From DMER64 sp041654355 (GTDB lineage: Bacteria; Bacteroidota; Bacteroidia; Bacteroidales; UBA932), in contig JBAZDQ010000001.1 of NCBI GenBank assembly GCA_041654355.1, positions 124,001 through 188,000 on the forward strand: a stretch of DNA of 64,000 nt. The letters run 5' to 3'. This document shows, piece by piece, positions 44,901 through 52,985 of this stretch (positions are counted from its first letter, which is position 1; every line of letters starts with the position of its first letter). The notes beneath the pieces are model-generated. The model did not search any database and was not told where the DNA came from. It was given only the letters and a program-made list of their open reading frames with translations. The translations under genes and the position numbers were made by a program.

Positions 44901-45616
44901 CCACCCCAATTTTGAACGGGCTCTGAGCTGTTCCAATTGACTTTCTTTTCTTCATCCCAGTTATCCCCTTCCAGAGACTCGTATATTTCTACAAGAGCGG
45001 TTCTGCGGGGATCTTCGGCCTGGTTGAAAGTAATGGTTTGTGTCTGGGCTATGCCCGCGTTATCCTTTACAGTAACCTGTCCCGAACGGGCAGTGCCCGT
45101 ATTGGGCGCCACCAGGAACTCCAGTGTCCCTGATGACAATGCTTTGGTCCCTACAAACTGAATCCAGGATTTAGCTGTAGCCAAAACTTCAACGGTATAA
45201 GCAGTATTGTATTGCAGGGTAACGGTGTACGTTCCACCGGCCGCCTCTACTGATGTAGTAGTGCCTCCTATGATCAGGGTGTTTCGTGCGCTTTGTGTTA
45301 GGGAGACCGTTGCCTGCATGGTGCCGCTCTTGATGGTCAGCGTTCCGCTCTGGTCCGAGGACGAGGTAGATGCTGCTGCCGTCAACTGGAGGGTGGTGTT
45401 TCCGGAACCTTTGGCCGGAGTAACTGCAAACCCTTTTCCCGAGACGGAGGCAGTCCAGGACATGCTGTTGGTGGATAAACTGATGTTTTGAGTTCCCCCT
45501 TCCTGGGTGAAGGAAACACTCGTGGGACTGGCTTCAATAAACGGCACCTCGGGTTTACAACTGTTCAGGATCAGAAAAGCGGTAGCCGTGGCCAGTAATG
45601 TCAGGATCTTTTTCAT
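41939..45616 (-). CDS. Large surface lipoprotein with BACON-like domains and two plant-type LRR modules
   Basis: This 1225-residue protein starts at MKKILTLLATATA with lipobox LILNSC. Order: a BACON-like domain (about 25-110, PTSVSFTQEGGTQNISLS), a second BACON-like domain (112-200), LRR module 1 (about 202-475) and LRR module 2 (about 477-745), then a fibronectin-III-like domain (about 748-835), a carboxypeptidase-regulatory-like domain interrupted by a helical insert (about 838-1010), and a C-terminal domain of unknown type. The LRRs are of the LxGxIP plant/bacterial type. The two modules align over their whole length, including flanking NGFGLNG and IRTQQNGVFL segments. It is probably displayed on the surface for binding. 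It lies 35 bases after mrp. Confidence 0.82.
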   Translation of the reverse strand: MKKILTLLATATAFLILNSCKPEVPFIEASPTSVSFTQEGGTQNISLSTNSMSWTASVSGKGFAVTPAKGSGNTTLQLTAAASTSSSDQSGTLTIKSGTMQATVSLTQSARNTLIIGGTTTSVEAAGGTYTVTLQYNTAYTVEVLATAKSWIQFVGTKALSSGTLEFLVAPNTGTARSGQVTVKDNAGIAQTQTITFNQAEDPRRTALVEIYESLEGDNWDEEKKVNWNSSEPVQNWGGVTMEDGKITGLDLNGFGLNGSLPSAIGTLTDLVTLDLGSNPGLTGVLPGETGDLVNLETFRAVTTGLQGSLPASMGNLEKLTKLYIGNNDIEGKIPESWEGMTAMQDFAFFGTAIQSPLPKTIFTAWTHLGSFVMHSNPGLTGSLPPQLGQMTTDNSTLNIQLHNCNFSGGIPEEWASVPGVCTQLYLYGNQLTEQIPLAIQNHPSWEYWDDYVPDTEIHYLRTQQNGIFLGLEPVPDAQRERLMVLYNQLDGENWTKGDNWNSQEDISTWEGVTVENEAVTGLNLNGFGLNGQLPSEIGDFTSLRTLDLGNNPDLTGSLPENMGNLSELRRFLATETDFTGLLPATMGNLKKLTELRLAGNRISGTIPETWSGMSALVIFEVSGTGIQSPLPDGLFAQWTGITDLLLFDNPGLSGVLPQEIGSITTTGDHLNIHLYNCNFEGGIPESWAGLPEVCTQLFLYNNRLTEAVPTVLIEHPSWDNWNAYKPGTTIHYIRTQQNGVFLDLVGVLPTLSEVTVTELLYNKISVQATVEKQGSDQVTERGFILNTTTRKTGSGPGTFTADFTQNITENTAYTVKAFATNAAGTAYSPEITVTTPLYNQLNVTFTDTGGAPVTGANVYLKRISDQTIPVTGEASVSATYISDNNMVTDGLSKENVIGSVASRMLLLLKPFAEAIQENSGIIKAGTSYSPATRSTPYIQKTNGTDYDYKKYTSANGSISIENIVPGTYAVKVEGYGIVKDFHTLLTVPQGVSVQNVEHVPLLSSTSKTMSLFQPNVEIRPFASPATDDNIMVLVEMNDEYVSGFAGKNLENILICPADTTASIVIIAKDMDQLLEIYETFLSLTDEEGNPNQDMDPTQSINFIENLARRIVLINGAHAGQTNLIPQGTANIKKVFVDQLKNTEYWPLLQTAGITEYYNVQIQAGDGLVINQVIQQQDLHPVLMTDGDGPVQTGGNLVTISSDETVTNISQMGYNGNWHLGVTVK

Positions 45617-45651
45617 AGCACAAAGACGCATTTTAGGGATGATTGGCTGCT

Positions 45652-46515
45652 TTATACCAGCAGGGAAATCAATTTTCCTGCCAGATCTTTAAAAGCATCG
45701 CCTGCGGCATTTTTATCGTTGGCTGCCGGAATACCGGCATCTCCCCGTTCACAAACTCCCTGTATGAGAGGGATTTCCGCTAACACGGGCAGGTTGTATT
45801 TTTCGGCAAGTTTTGCAGCCCCGCCTTTCCCGAAAATATAATATTTATTTTCAGGCAATTCTTCCGGGGTAAACCAGGCCATATTCTCTACAATGCCAAA
45901 CACTTTTTTATTCAGGTTCGGGTGGTAAAACATATTCAGGCATTTTTCCACATCGGCTACTGAAACCTGTTGGGGTGTGGTAACAATGATTCCGCCGGTC
46001 AGCGGGAGGTCCTGCATCAGGCTCAGATGAATGTCCCCGGTTCCGGGAGGAAGGTCTATAAGCAGGAAATCCAACTCGCCCCATTTTGTTTGTTGCAAAA
46101 GCTGTTTGAGGGCATTGCTGGCCATCGGGCCGCGCCAGATCAGGGCCTGTTCGGGTTTGGCAAAATAGCCTATGGAGATCCATTTCACCCCGTATTTTTC
46201 CAGAGGTTTAAAAACCTGAACGTTCTCATCAATAACATCCACACCGGGCTGTTGGTCGGTCGTTCCGGTAAGGGTGGGAACCGAAGGTCCGTAAATATCG
46301 GCATCGGCCAGCCCAACGCGGTATCCTTCCATGGCCAGCGCCACGGCCAGATTTACGGCAACAGTGGATTTTCCCACTCCACCTTTACCGCTGGCTATGG
46401 CAATGACATTTTTAACGGCTTTCATACCGTCTATAACAGGTGTTTCTTTTTCTTCTTTTTTCTTCGTTGCCTGTGGGGCAGTCGGCCTCATGGCCGCATA
46501 ATCAATCTTAGTCAT
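45652..46515 (-). CDS. mrp: Mrp/ApbC-type iron-sulfur carrier ATPase, without DUF59 domain
   Basis: Mrp/NBP35 ATPases bind and transfer iron-sulfur clusters. The protein has Walker A ASGKGGVGKST (about 42), ADADIYGPSVPTL and LIDLPPGTGD. It is 287 residues, while Bacteroides Mrp is about 365, because the N-terminal MIP18/DUF59 domain is missing: only about 30 charged residues precede the ATPase. The CxxC cluster-binding motif is also absent (NMAWFTPEELPENKYYIFG instead). As far as I recall that second change is shared with Bacteroides proteins; the missing domain is not. The gene starts five bases after the S46 peptidase stop. Confidence 0.9.
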   Translation of the reverse strand: MTKIDYAAMRPTAPQATKKKEEKETPVIDGMKAVKNVIAIASGKGGVGKSTVAVNLAVALAMEGYRVGLADADIYGPSVPTLTGTTDQQPGVDVIDENVQVFKPLEKYGVKWISIGYFAKPEQALIWRGPMASNALKQLLQQTKWGELDFLLIDLPPGTGDIHLSLMQDLPLTGGIIVTTPQQVSVADVEKCLNMFYHPNLNKKVFGIVENMAWFTPEELPENKYYIFGKGGAAKLAEKYNLPVLAEIPLIQGVCERGDAGIPAANDKNAAGDAFKDLAGKLISLLV

Positions 46516-46520
46516 TTCTT

Positions 46521-48680
46521 CTATTTTCTAATATCCATTTCTTCAAGCAGGTAGCCTGCTTCTCCGTATTTGTCAATAATAAACAGCACGTACCTGATAT
46601 CTACGGCAATACAACGCTGCAAATCAGGTTCAAAAATTACGTCGCCGCTCATGGATTCCCAATTGCCGTCAAAAGCCAGCCCGATAAGTTCCCCGTGGGC
46701 GTTGACAACGGGTGATCCTGAATTGCCTCCGGTGATATCGGTGTTGGCTATAAACCCGGTAACGACTTCTTTTCCGGGGTCGGCGTACTGACCGTAATCT
46801 TTGTTTTTATATAGTTGTTTCAGTTTTTCGGGTACCACGAATTCCCAGTTATCGGGATCTTCCTTTTCCATTACCCCTTTCAAAGTAGTGTAATAATCGT
46901 AGATCACACCGTCTTTAGGTCTGTAATTTAAAACGTTGCCATAAGTAAGGCGCATGGAAGAATTCGCATCCGGATACAGAGCCTCACCTTTATTCATTTC
47001 CATCATGCCGGCAATGAAGTTCCGGTGTCCGCGTTCATATTGTGTGTTGAAAGGAGCAATGGCCAACTGGCATTCAGCGGTTTTAGCCTCTACCGATTTT
47101 CCCAGGATTACAGCAGGGTCACCGGCTATCTCGTCCAGGGCGGCATCACGTGTGTTGTCTGCAGACAAACAATCTATCAGGCAATTGACCCTTTCGGCAG
47201 AAACAAAATGGCTTTTCTCAAAAAGATTTTCCACGTAAGCGTCAATGTTTCCGGAATATTCTTCATCAATAACCCGGTATACAGAAGGATAATGTGCTTT
47301 ATCCACCCGTGAGGCAAACAGTTTAAGCATGGCTTTGGCTATTTTGACATCGGTAGGTGCGTTGTAATTGGCAAAAAACCGTTCTGCCTGGGTTTTCAGA
47401 CCTTCCGTGTTTACGCTGCCATCTTCCCCGGTCCTGCTCAAAAAGCGGGCTGCCCGTGAAGCAAAGGAGGAAATTTCAATATTACGCAGGGACTCGCTCA
47501 AATAGCGGCTGACATATACCATATCCCATTGACCGCGTATGGCTTCTTCAATATCACTCAGAGCTGTTCCGTATTTTTCACGACGTTTTTTATTGGCATT
47601 CACCCAAACGGAAAACGCTTCTTCTTCCATGACTCGTCTGCTTTTTACGTTTAGTTTGTCAAACGTTTCGTTCATGCCGGTCCATTTTTTCCAGGCATTG
47701 GAACTGCCGGAATATTTGCTGGCATACTGAAGCTGAACTTTGGGATCGGCCAGCATATCTTCCAGTAATATGTCCTGACGCAGGGTCCTGACTTCAATCC
47801 CAATATTGTTGGTCAGCTGTTCCTGGCGATCCACTTCAACGGAAGTCATATAACGGGTGGTCGTTCCGGGGTATCCCAGTGTCATCACAAAATCTCCTTG
47901 TTGAATGCCTTTCAGGCTAACGGGAAGGAATTGTTTGGGACGGAACGGTTGGTTGTCTTCGGAATAATCGGCAGGTTCATTGTCAGCTCCGGCATAGATC
48001 CGGAACATTGAAAAATCACAAGTGTGACGGGGCCACATCCAGTTATCGGTATCGGCACCGAATTTTCCGATGGAAGAAGGAGGTGCTCCCACAAAACGGA
48101 CGTCGTTATAGACTTTATATACCACAAGGTAATACTGGTTCCCGCCGTACATGCTGTACAGCCTGCCGGTAGTGTTCGGGTTCTCTTCTTTTATCTTTTC
48201 TCCCCATTCCCGGATGAGTTTATTCTCGGTTGCCATCCGGCTTTCTTCTGTGGTACACGTATCCAGTACAGACAAAACCTCTTTGGTAATATCTGTCATG
48301 CGTTCCATAAAAATCACCCTTAACCCGGGTGCCGGGATCTCTTCTTGCCTGTTTTTAGCCCAGAATCCGTCTTTCAGATAATTGTGCTCCACGCTGCTCA
48401 AAGCCTGGATAACGCCGTATCCGCAATGGTGGTTGGTCAGCAGCAATCCTTCCCCTGAAACCACTTCTCCGGTACAACCGCCGCCAAAGATCACAATGGC
48501 ATCTTTCAGGCTTGAATGGTTGATGTCGTAGATGTCCCTTGCATCCAGGGCCAGCCCGGCATCTTTCATGTTTTTAATATTCATTTTTTCCAGGAGCGGC
48601 AGGAGCCACATTCCTTCATCGGCACGTGCTGTGCTGCCTAAAAGGAGCAACGCGCACAAGAGGTAGCTGATTCTTTTCAT
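46521..48680 (-). CDS. S46 family dipeptidyl-peptidase, DPP7 type
   Basis: This exopeptidase of 719 residues releases dipeptides in the periplasm for energy metabolism. It has a signal peptide (about 1-20), catalytic His in LLTNHHCGYG (about 83) and catalytic Ser in TGGNSGSPV (about 648). The residue that sets specificity in Porphyromonas enzymes is Arg in DPP11 and Gly in DPP7; here the segment reads LAFDGNWESMSGD, i.e. Gly, so hydrophobic or neutral P1 residues are expected. All catalytic parts are intact. A TACCTTTG box lies about 44 bases upstream. The short gaps to mrp and the LRR gene allow a three-gene operon. Confidence 0.93.
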   Translation of the reverse strand: MKRISYLLCALLLLGSTARADEGMWLLPLLEKMNIKNMKDAGLALDARDIYDINHSSLKDAIVIFGGGCTGEVVSGEGLLLTNHHCGYGVIQALSSVEHNYLKDGFWAKNRQEEIPAPGLRVIFMERMTDITKEVLSVLDTCTTEESRMATENKLIREWGEKIKEENPNTTGRLYSMYGGNQYYLVVYKVYNDVRFVGAPPSSIGKFGADTDNWMWPRHTCDFSMFRIYAGADNEPADYSEDNQPFRPKQFLPVSLKGIQQGDFVMTLGYPGTTTRYMTSVEVDRQEQLTNNIGIEVRTLRQDILLEDMLADPKVQLQYASKYSGSSNAWKKWTGMNETFDKLNVKSRRVMEEEAFSVWVNANKKRREKYGTALSDIEEAIRGQWDMVYVSRYLSESLRNIEISSFASRAARFLSRTGEDGSVNTEGLKTQAERFFANYNAPTDVKIAKAMLKLFASRVDKAHYPSVYRVIDEEYSGNIDAYVENLFEKSHFVSAERVNCLIDCLSADNTRDAALDEIAGDPAVILGKSVEAKTAECQLAIAPFNTQYERGHRNFIAGMMEMNKGEALYPDANSSMRLTYGNVLNYRPKDGVIYDYYTTLKGVMEKEDPDNWEFVVPEKLKQLYKNKDYGQYADPGKEVVTGFIANTDITGGNSGSPVVNAHGELIGLAFDGNWESMSGDVIFEPDLQRCIAVDIRYVLFIIDKYGEAGYLLEEMDIRK

Positions 48681-48723
48681 GTGATGTATTAGTGTTAAGT
48701 TATAGTTAGCGAAAATAATCCTG

Positions 48724-48731
48724 CAAAGGTA
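48724..48731 (-). promoter_or_regulatory. -7 box of the S46 peptidase gene
   Basis: The minus strand reads TACCTTTG. It lies between the rnhB stop and the peptidase start, giving a leader of about 38 bases, longer than most others here. Confidence 0.45.
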
Positions 48732-48732
48732 A

Positions 48733-49350
48733 TCATAAAAGACAAGAAAAAGTTTTTCGGTGAAGGCTTGTCAGGCCGGATTCCCGGATGGCTTTCCTGT
48801 GTTTTTCGGTAGGGTAGCCTTTGTTGTCTTTCCATCCGTATTGGGGATACAGCAAATCTTGTTCCACCATGTATTGATCGCGAAATGTTTTGGCCAGGAC
48901 CGAGGCTGCGGCAATGGCTGCGTATTTGCGATCGCCCCTGACAATGCAACTATGCGGAATCACCGGACTCAGCAAAGGTTCCCCGCCTTCCGGGTGATAA
49001 GGATAAAACCGGTTCCCGTCTACCAGGATAAAATCAGGTACAGGTTTCAGTTGATCCAGAGCCCGGTGCATGGCTGTTATGGAAGCTCTAAGAATGTTCC
49101 ATTGGTCAATTTCAAGGGGAGAACAAAAGGCCACACCCCAACTGACGGCCTTTTTCAGGATGTGATCCCGTACTTCCAGACGTTGTTTTGCACTCATGAG
49201 CTTGGAATCCTGCAATAATGGATGATAGAACCCGGGTGGTAGAATTACAGCAGCGGCATAAACCGGGCCTGCCAGGCATCCCCTGCCGGCTTCGTCGCAG
49301 CCGGCCTCCCGTATGCCTTCCTGAAAATGGGGAAGCAAAGGAAAATACAT
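48733..49350 (-). CDS. rnhB: Ribonuclease HII
   Basis: RNase HII cuts RNA of RNA-DNA hybrids and single ribonucleotides in DNA. The start was moved to the ATG giving MYFPLLPHFQEG (205 residues); the frame is open 21 codons further up but those lie upstream of the promoter box. Catalytic residues are in GCDEAGRGCLAGPV (DEAGRG, about 17-22), ILVDGNRFYP and AAIAAASVLAKTFRD. The C-terminus HRKTF is typical. A TACCTTTG box ends six bases before the ATG, so the message is predicted to be leaderless. It is divergent from the EF-G2 gene. Confidence 0.95.
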   Translation of the reverse strand: MYFPLLPHFQEGIREAGCDEAGRGCLAGPVYAAAVILPPGFYHPLLQDSKLMSAKQRLEVRDHILKKAVSWGVAFCSPLEIDQWNILRASITAMHRALDQLKPVPDFILVDGNRFYPYHPEGGEPLLSPVIPHSCIVRGDRKYAAIAAASVLAKTFRDQYMVEQDLLYPQYGWKDNKGYPTEKHRKAIRESGLTSLHRKTFSCLL

Positions 49351-49355
49351 ATATA

Positions 49356-49363
49356 CAAAGGTA
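49356..49363 (-). promoter_or_regulatory. -7 box of rnhB promoter (leaderless)
   Basis: The minus strand reads TACCTTTG, ending six bases before the rnhB ATG. The predicted transcription start falls on the start codon. Confidence 0.5.
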
Positions 49364-49376
49364 AAGGAAAAATTAT

Positions 49377-49384
49377 TACCTTTG
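49377..49384 (+). promoter_or_regulatory. -7 box of the EF-G2 gene
   Basis: TACCTTTG, predicting a start near 49390 and a leader of about 40 bases. It is back to back with the rnhB box, 13 bases away. Confidence 0.45.
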
Positions 49385-49430
49385 TCGCCCTGTAATATCC
49401 CGCAAAACAACAAATAAACATATTTACTTA

Positions 49431-51584
49431 ATGAAAACTTATACTACAGAACAACTTCGCAACGTGGTACTGATGGGTAATACCAAATCCGGGAAGACCA
49501 CCCTTGCTGAAGCCATGATGATGGAAGGTAAAGTGATTGACCGCCGTGGGACCGTTGAAGCCAAAAACACCGTATGCGACAATACGGAAATTGAACAATT
49601 GTATCAAAGATCCATTTATCCTACGCTTTTTTATACTGAGTACGAGGATCATAAACTGAATTTCATAGATACTCCGGGCTCCGACGATTTCATTGGCGGT
49701 CTTATATCTGCTTTCAGGGTAGCCGATTCAGGCATTATGCTTGTTAACGGACAGCACGGTGTGGAAGTAGGAACGGAAATTTTCTCCCGTTATGCAGACC
49801 AGCACAACAAACCACTCTTCCTTGCCGTCAGCCAGCTGGATCATGAGAAAGCCAACTGGGATGCCTGTATGGATTCATTGCACGAAACATTTGGCAACAA
49901 AGTCTGTCCTGTCCAGTTCCCCATAGAAGCAGGAGCCGGCTTCAATTCCTTTGTTGATGTAGTAAAAATGAAAATGTACCGTTTCAACGATGCCAACGGA
50001 AATCGTGAAGAACTGGATATTCCTGCCGAGTACAAAGACAAGGCTGAATCCATGCATTCAGAACTGGCAGAACGCGCTGCCGAAGCCGACGAACCGTTGA
50101 TGGAAAAATTCTTTGAGAACGGAGCCCTGACACCCGATGAAATCATACAAGGGCTGATCATAGGATTCCGCAAATGCGAGATCATGCCGCTTGTCATTGT
50201 CTCCGGTAAAAAGGATATTGGCGTGAAACGGTTGATGGAACTCATTACCCTGATCGCCCCCCATCCGGGACTGATAAACAGCAAAACAGTCTCCGGTGAA
50301 GAAGTTCCCTGTGATGTAAAAGGTTCCCCGTCCCTGTACATTTATAAGACCACCCAGGAACAGCACTTGGGAGACGTTGCCTTTTTCCGTGTTATGTCCG
50401 GCAAGATCACTGAATCTCAAGATCTGATCAACGCCAACAACGGCAGCAAAGAAAGAATATCAGGTCTTTTTGTGGCTGCCGGGAAAAAACGTGACAAAGT
50501 CACCGAGCTGGTAGCAGGAGACATGGGCTGCACCGTAAAATTAAAAAGCGCCCGGTCAAATCACACCCTTAACGGTAATGGAAAAGACTGGGAATTTAAA
50601 TCCATTGCATTTCCTCCCGCCAAATTCCGCACGGCCATTAAAGCCAAATCGGAAAAGGATGACGAAAAGCTGGGTGAAATTCTGAACAAAGCCGCTGCCG
50701 AAGACCCCACCATTGTCGTGGAATACTCCAAAGAACTCAAACAGATTATTGTTAGCGGTCAGGGTGAACACCACATCAACACTCTGAAATGGCACATCAA
50801 CAATACACACAAAATGGAAGTGGATTTGATCCCGCCCAAGATCCCTTACCGTGAAACCATTACTAAAATGGCGGCGTCCAGCTATCGCCATAAAAAACAA
50901 TCCGGAGGTGCCGGCCAGTTTGGGGAAGTACACCTGCTTATAGAGCCTTATGTTGAGGGTGCTCCCGAAAACAACCGGTTTAAAGTAGAAAGCAAAGAAC
51001 TGGTTCTCAATATCAAAGGCCGCGAAGACTACGACATGGACTGGGGCGGAAAGCTCATTTATTACAACTGTATTGTAGGCGGTTCCATTGACGGACGTTT
51101 TATGCCCGCCATCCTGAAAGGGATCATGGAAAAAATGGAAGAAGGCCCGCTAACCGGTTCCTATGCACGTGATATCAAATGTTTTGTGTACGACGGGAAA
51201 ATGCACCCGGTAGACTCCAACGAAATCTCTTTCAAACTGGCCGGGAGAAATGCCTTTAAGGATGCTTTCAAAAAAGCCGGACCCAAGATCATGGAACCCA
51301 TATATATGGTAGAAGTTCTTGTTCCTTCGGACTGCATGGGAGACGTTATGAGCGACTTACAGAACCGCCGCGCCCTGATTGAAGGGATGAGCAGTGATAA
51401 AGGCTTCCAGATTCTGAAAGCCAGGGTTCCCCTTGCCGAGTTGAACAAATACTCCACAACGCTCAGCTCCCTGACTTCCGGTCGTGCCAGCTTTACCATG
51501 AACTTCCTGGAATATGCCCAGGTGCCTTCTGATGTTCAGGACAAACTCCTGAAAGAATACGAAGAGGAAGAAAAAGACGAATAA
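49431..51584 (+). CDS. fusA2: Elongation factor G paralogue (EF-G2 type) with degenerate G domain
   Basis: This 717-residue translation factor has the five-domain EF-G plan. The later domains are well conserved (RHKKQSGGAGQFGEVHL in domain IV, PIYMVEVLVPSDCMGDVMSDL in V). The G domain is unusual. The P-loop is GNTKSGKT without the usual His-Asp. G3 reads DTPGSDDF (about 80-87) where EF-G has DTPGHVDF, so the catalytic His is Ser. G4 reads SQLD instead of NKMD. This matches the second EF-G of Bacteroides (reported to lack GTPase activity and to be used during starvation), as I remember that sequence. It probably translocates ribosomes slowly without GTP hydrolysis. lolD and trmN6 follow closely. 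Confidence 0.9.
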   Translation: MKTYTTEQLRNVVLMGNTKSGKTTLAEAMMMEGKVIDRRGTVEAKNTVCDNTEIEQLYQRSIYPTLFYTEYEDHKLNFIDTPGSDDFIGGLISAFRVADSGIMLVNGQHGVEVGTEIFSRYADQHNKPLFLAVSQLDHEKANWDACMDSLHETFGNKVCPVQFPIEAGAGFNSFVDVVKMKMYRFNDANGNREELDIPAEYKDKAESMHSELAERAAEADEPLMEKFFENGALTPDEIIQGLIIGFRKCEIMPLVIVSGKKDIGVKRLMELITLIAPHPGLINSKTVSGEEVPCDVKGSPSLYIYKTTQEQHLGDVAFFRVMSGKITESQDLINANNGSKERISGLFVAAGKKRDKVTELVAGDMGCTVKLKSARSNHTLNGNGKDWEFKSIAFPPAKFRTAIKAKSEKDDEKLGEILNKAAAEDPTIVVEYSKELKQIIVSGQGEHHINTLKWHINNTHKMEVDLIPPKIPYRETITKMAASSYRHKKQSGGAGQFGEVHLLIEPYVEGAPENNRFKVESKELVLNIKGREDYDMDWGGKLIYYNCIVGGSIDGRFMPAILKGIMEKMEEGPLTGSYARDIKCFVYDGKMHPVDSNEISFKLAGRNAFKDAFKKAGPKIMEPIYMVEVLVPSDCMGDVMSDLQNRRALIEGMSSDKGFQILKARVPLAELNKYSTTLSSLTSGRASFTMNFLEYAQVPSDVQDKLLKEYEEEEKDE

Positions 51585-51600
51585 ACATTTTCCGCAACGA

Positions 51601-52254
51601 ATGATAAGAGCGGAACATATCACCAAATCTTTCGGCAGTGTGCAGGTTCTCAAGGGTGTTTCCCTGGAAGTTGCACCTGCCGAAGTGGTTTGTATAACAG
51701 GTGCCAGCGGAGCGGGTAAAACCACCTTTCTGCAGGTCCTGGGAACTTTGACCCGTCCCGATTCCGGACAAGTATGGATAGGTGATACACCCGTTTGCGA
51801 GTTAAAGAAAGACGGCCTGGCCGATTTTCGCAACAAACATATAGGCTTCGTTTTTCAGTTCCATCACCTGTTGCCCGAGTTCACCGCACTGGAAAACGTT
51901 TGTATTCCCGGGTTCATAGCAGGGGATCCTGCCGGCCGGGTGCGCAAAAGAGCTGCTGAACTCCTGGAATTCCTGGGTTTGGAACATCGCAGGGAACACA
52001 AGCCGGCGGAATTGAGCGGGGGCGAGCAGCAACGGGTAGCCGTAGCCCGGGCCTTGATCAATCACCCCAAAGTAATCCTGGCCGACGAACCTTCCGGGAA
52101 CCTTGATTCCCACAACAAGGAAGAACTTCATAAATTATTTTTCCGGTTGCGCGACACCTACGGTCAGACCATCATAATGGTAACTCACGATCAATCGCTT
52201 GCCCGCATGAGTGACCGCAGCATGACCATGCGTGACGGACTTTTTATCCCGTAG
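51601..52254 (+). CDS. lolD: ABC transporter ATP-binding protein, LolD/MacB type
   Basis: This 217-residue ATPase of the LolD/MacB/FtsE family energises extraction of lipoproteins or export by FtsX-like permeases. It has Walker A GASGAGKTT (about 38), the Q-loop in FVFQFHHLLPEFTALENV, signature LSGGEQQRVAVARAL and Walker B VILADEPSGNLD, followed by the H-loop THD. It starts 16 bases after the EF-G2 gene. No permease is adjacent; the MacB-type permease at 31727 or an unlinked LolCE is a possible partner. Confidence 0.9.
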   Translation: MIRAEHITKSFGSVQVLKGVSLEVAPAEVVCITGASGAGKTTFLQVLGTLTRPDSGQVWIGDTPVCELKKDGLADFRNKHIGFVFQFHHLLPEFTALENVCIPGFIAGDPAGRVRKRAAELLEFLGLEHRREHKPAELSGGEQQRVAVARALINHPKVILADEPSGNLDSHNKEELHKLFFRLRDTYGQTIIMVTHDQSLARMSDRSMTMRDGLFIP

Positions 52255-52255
52255 C

Positions 52256-52978
52256 GTGGAACCTTTCTGCTTTAAACAGTTTGCCGTTCATCACGAACGT
52301 TCTTCCATGCATATCAATACAGACAGTGTAGTATTGGGTGCGTGGGCAAAGAGTGATGTGCAGGAGCCTTCCCGGATACTGGATATAGGAACCGGATGCG
52401 GCATATTGGCACTGATGATGGCGCAACGTTTTCCGGGTGCTTTGATAGATGCTGTTGATATTGATGACGAATCGGCCGGGGAAGCCACAGAAAATGCGTT
52501 GCATTCGCCCTGGGCCGATCGGATAAACGTGTCCCGGGCGGATTTTCGATCTTTTGTGCCTGCTGCTCCATACGATCTGATAATCAGCAATCCCCCGTAT
52601 TTTATCCAATCCATGTTGCCTGAAAACAAACGCCGCATCCTGGCCCGTCACAGCCACCCGGACAGCCTGTCATTGAAAATGCTGGCGGAAGGGGTCTCCC
52701 GTATACTTGCCCCACAGGGTGTCTTCGCTGTGATCCTGCCCGAAGAAGGAGCGACTGCATTTCTGGAGGTAGCCCGTTCTTTGGAAAAGCCAATGTTTCC
52801 GCACAGGATCACACGTGTTTTCACCCGGCCAGGAAAACCGGCCCTCAGGATGCTGATACAAACAGGCAACACGCAAAAGCTCCCTGTCAGGGAGGATCTA
52901 ACAATCTACGAAAACCATGAAAATCAATACAGTGCACAATATGTGCGACTGGTGAAAGACTTTTATTTGTGGGCGTAA
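52256..52978 (+). CDS. trmN6: tRNA1(Val) (adenine37-N6)-methyltransferase TrmN6
   Basis: This is a SAM-dependent methyltransferase (about 240 residues) of the TrmN6/YfiC family, modifying A37 of tRNA1-Val. The start is taken as GTG 52256 (VEPFCFKQFAVHHERSSM), one base after the lolD stop, because relatives begin with FxFKQFxV; a GTG at 52232 inside lolD is the alternative. It has the SAM motif DIGTGCGILALM and the N6-adenine catalytic motif SNPPYF (about 109). The HINTDSVVLGAWA block is characteristic of the family. Confidence 0.88.
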   Translation: MEPFCFKQFAVHHERSSMHINTDSVVLGAWAKSDVQEPSRILDIGTGCGILALMMAQRFPGALIDAVDIDDESAGEATENALHSPWADRINVSRADFRSFVPAAPYDLIISNPPYFIQSMLPENKRRILARHSHPDSLSLKMLAEGVSRILAPQGVFAVILPEEGATAFLEVARSLEKPMFPHRITRVFTRPGKPALRMLIQTGNTQKLPVREDLTIYENHENQYSAQYVRLVKDFYLWA

Positions 52979-52985
52979 AGGACGT

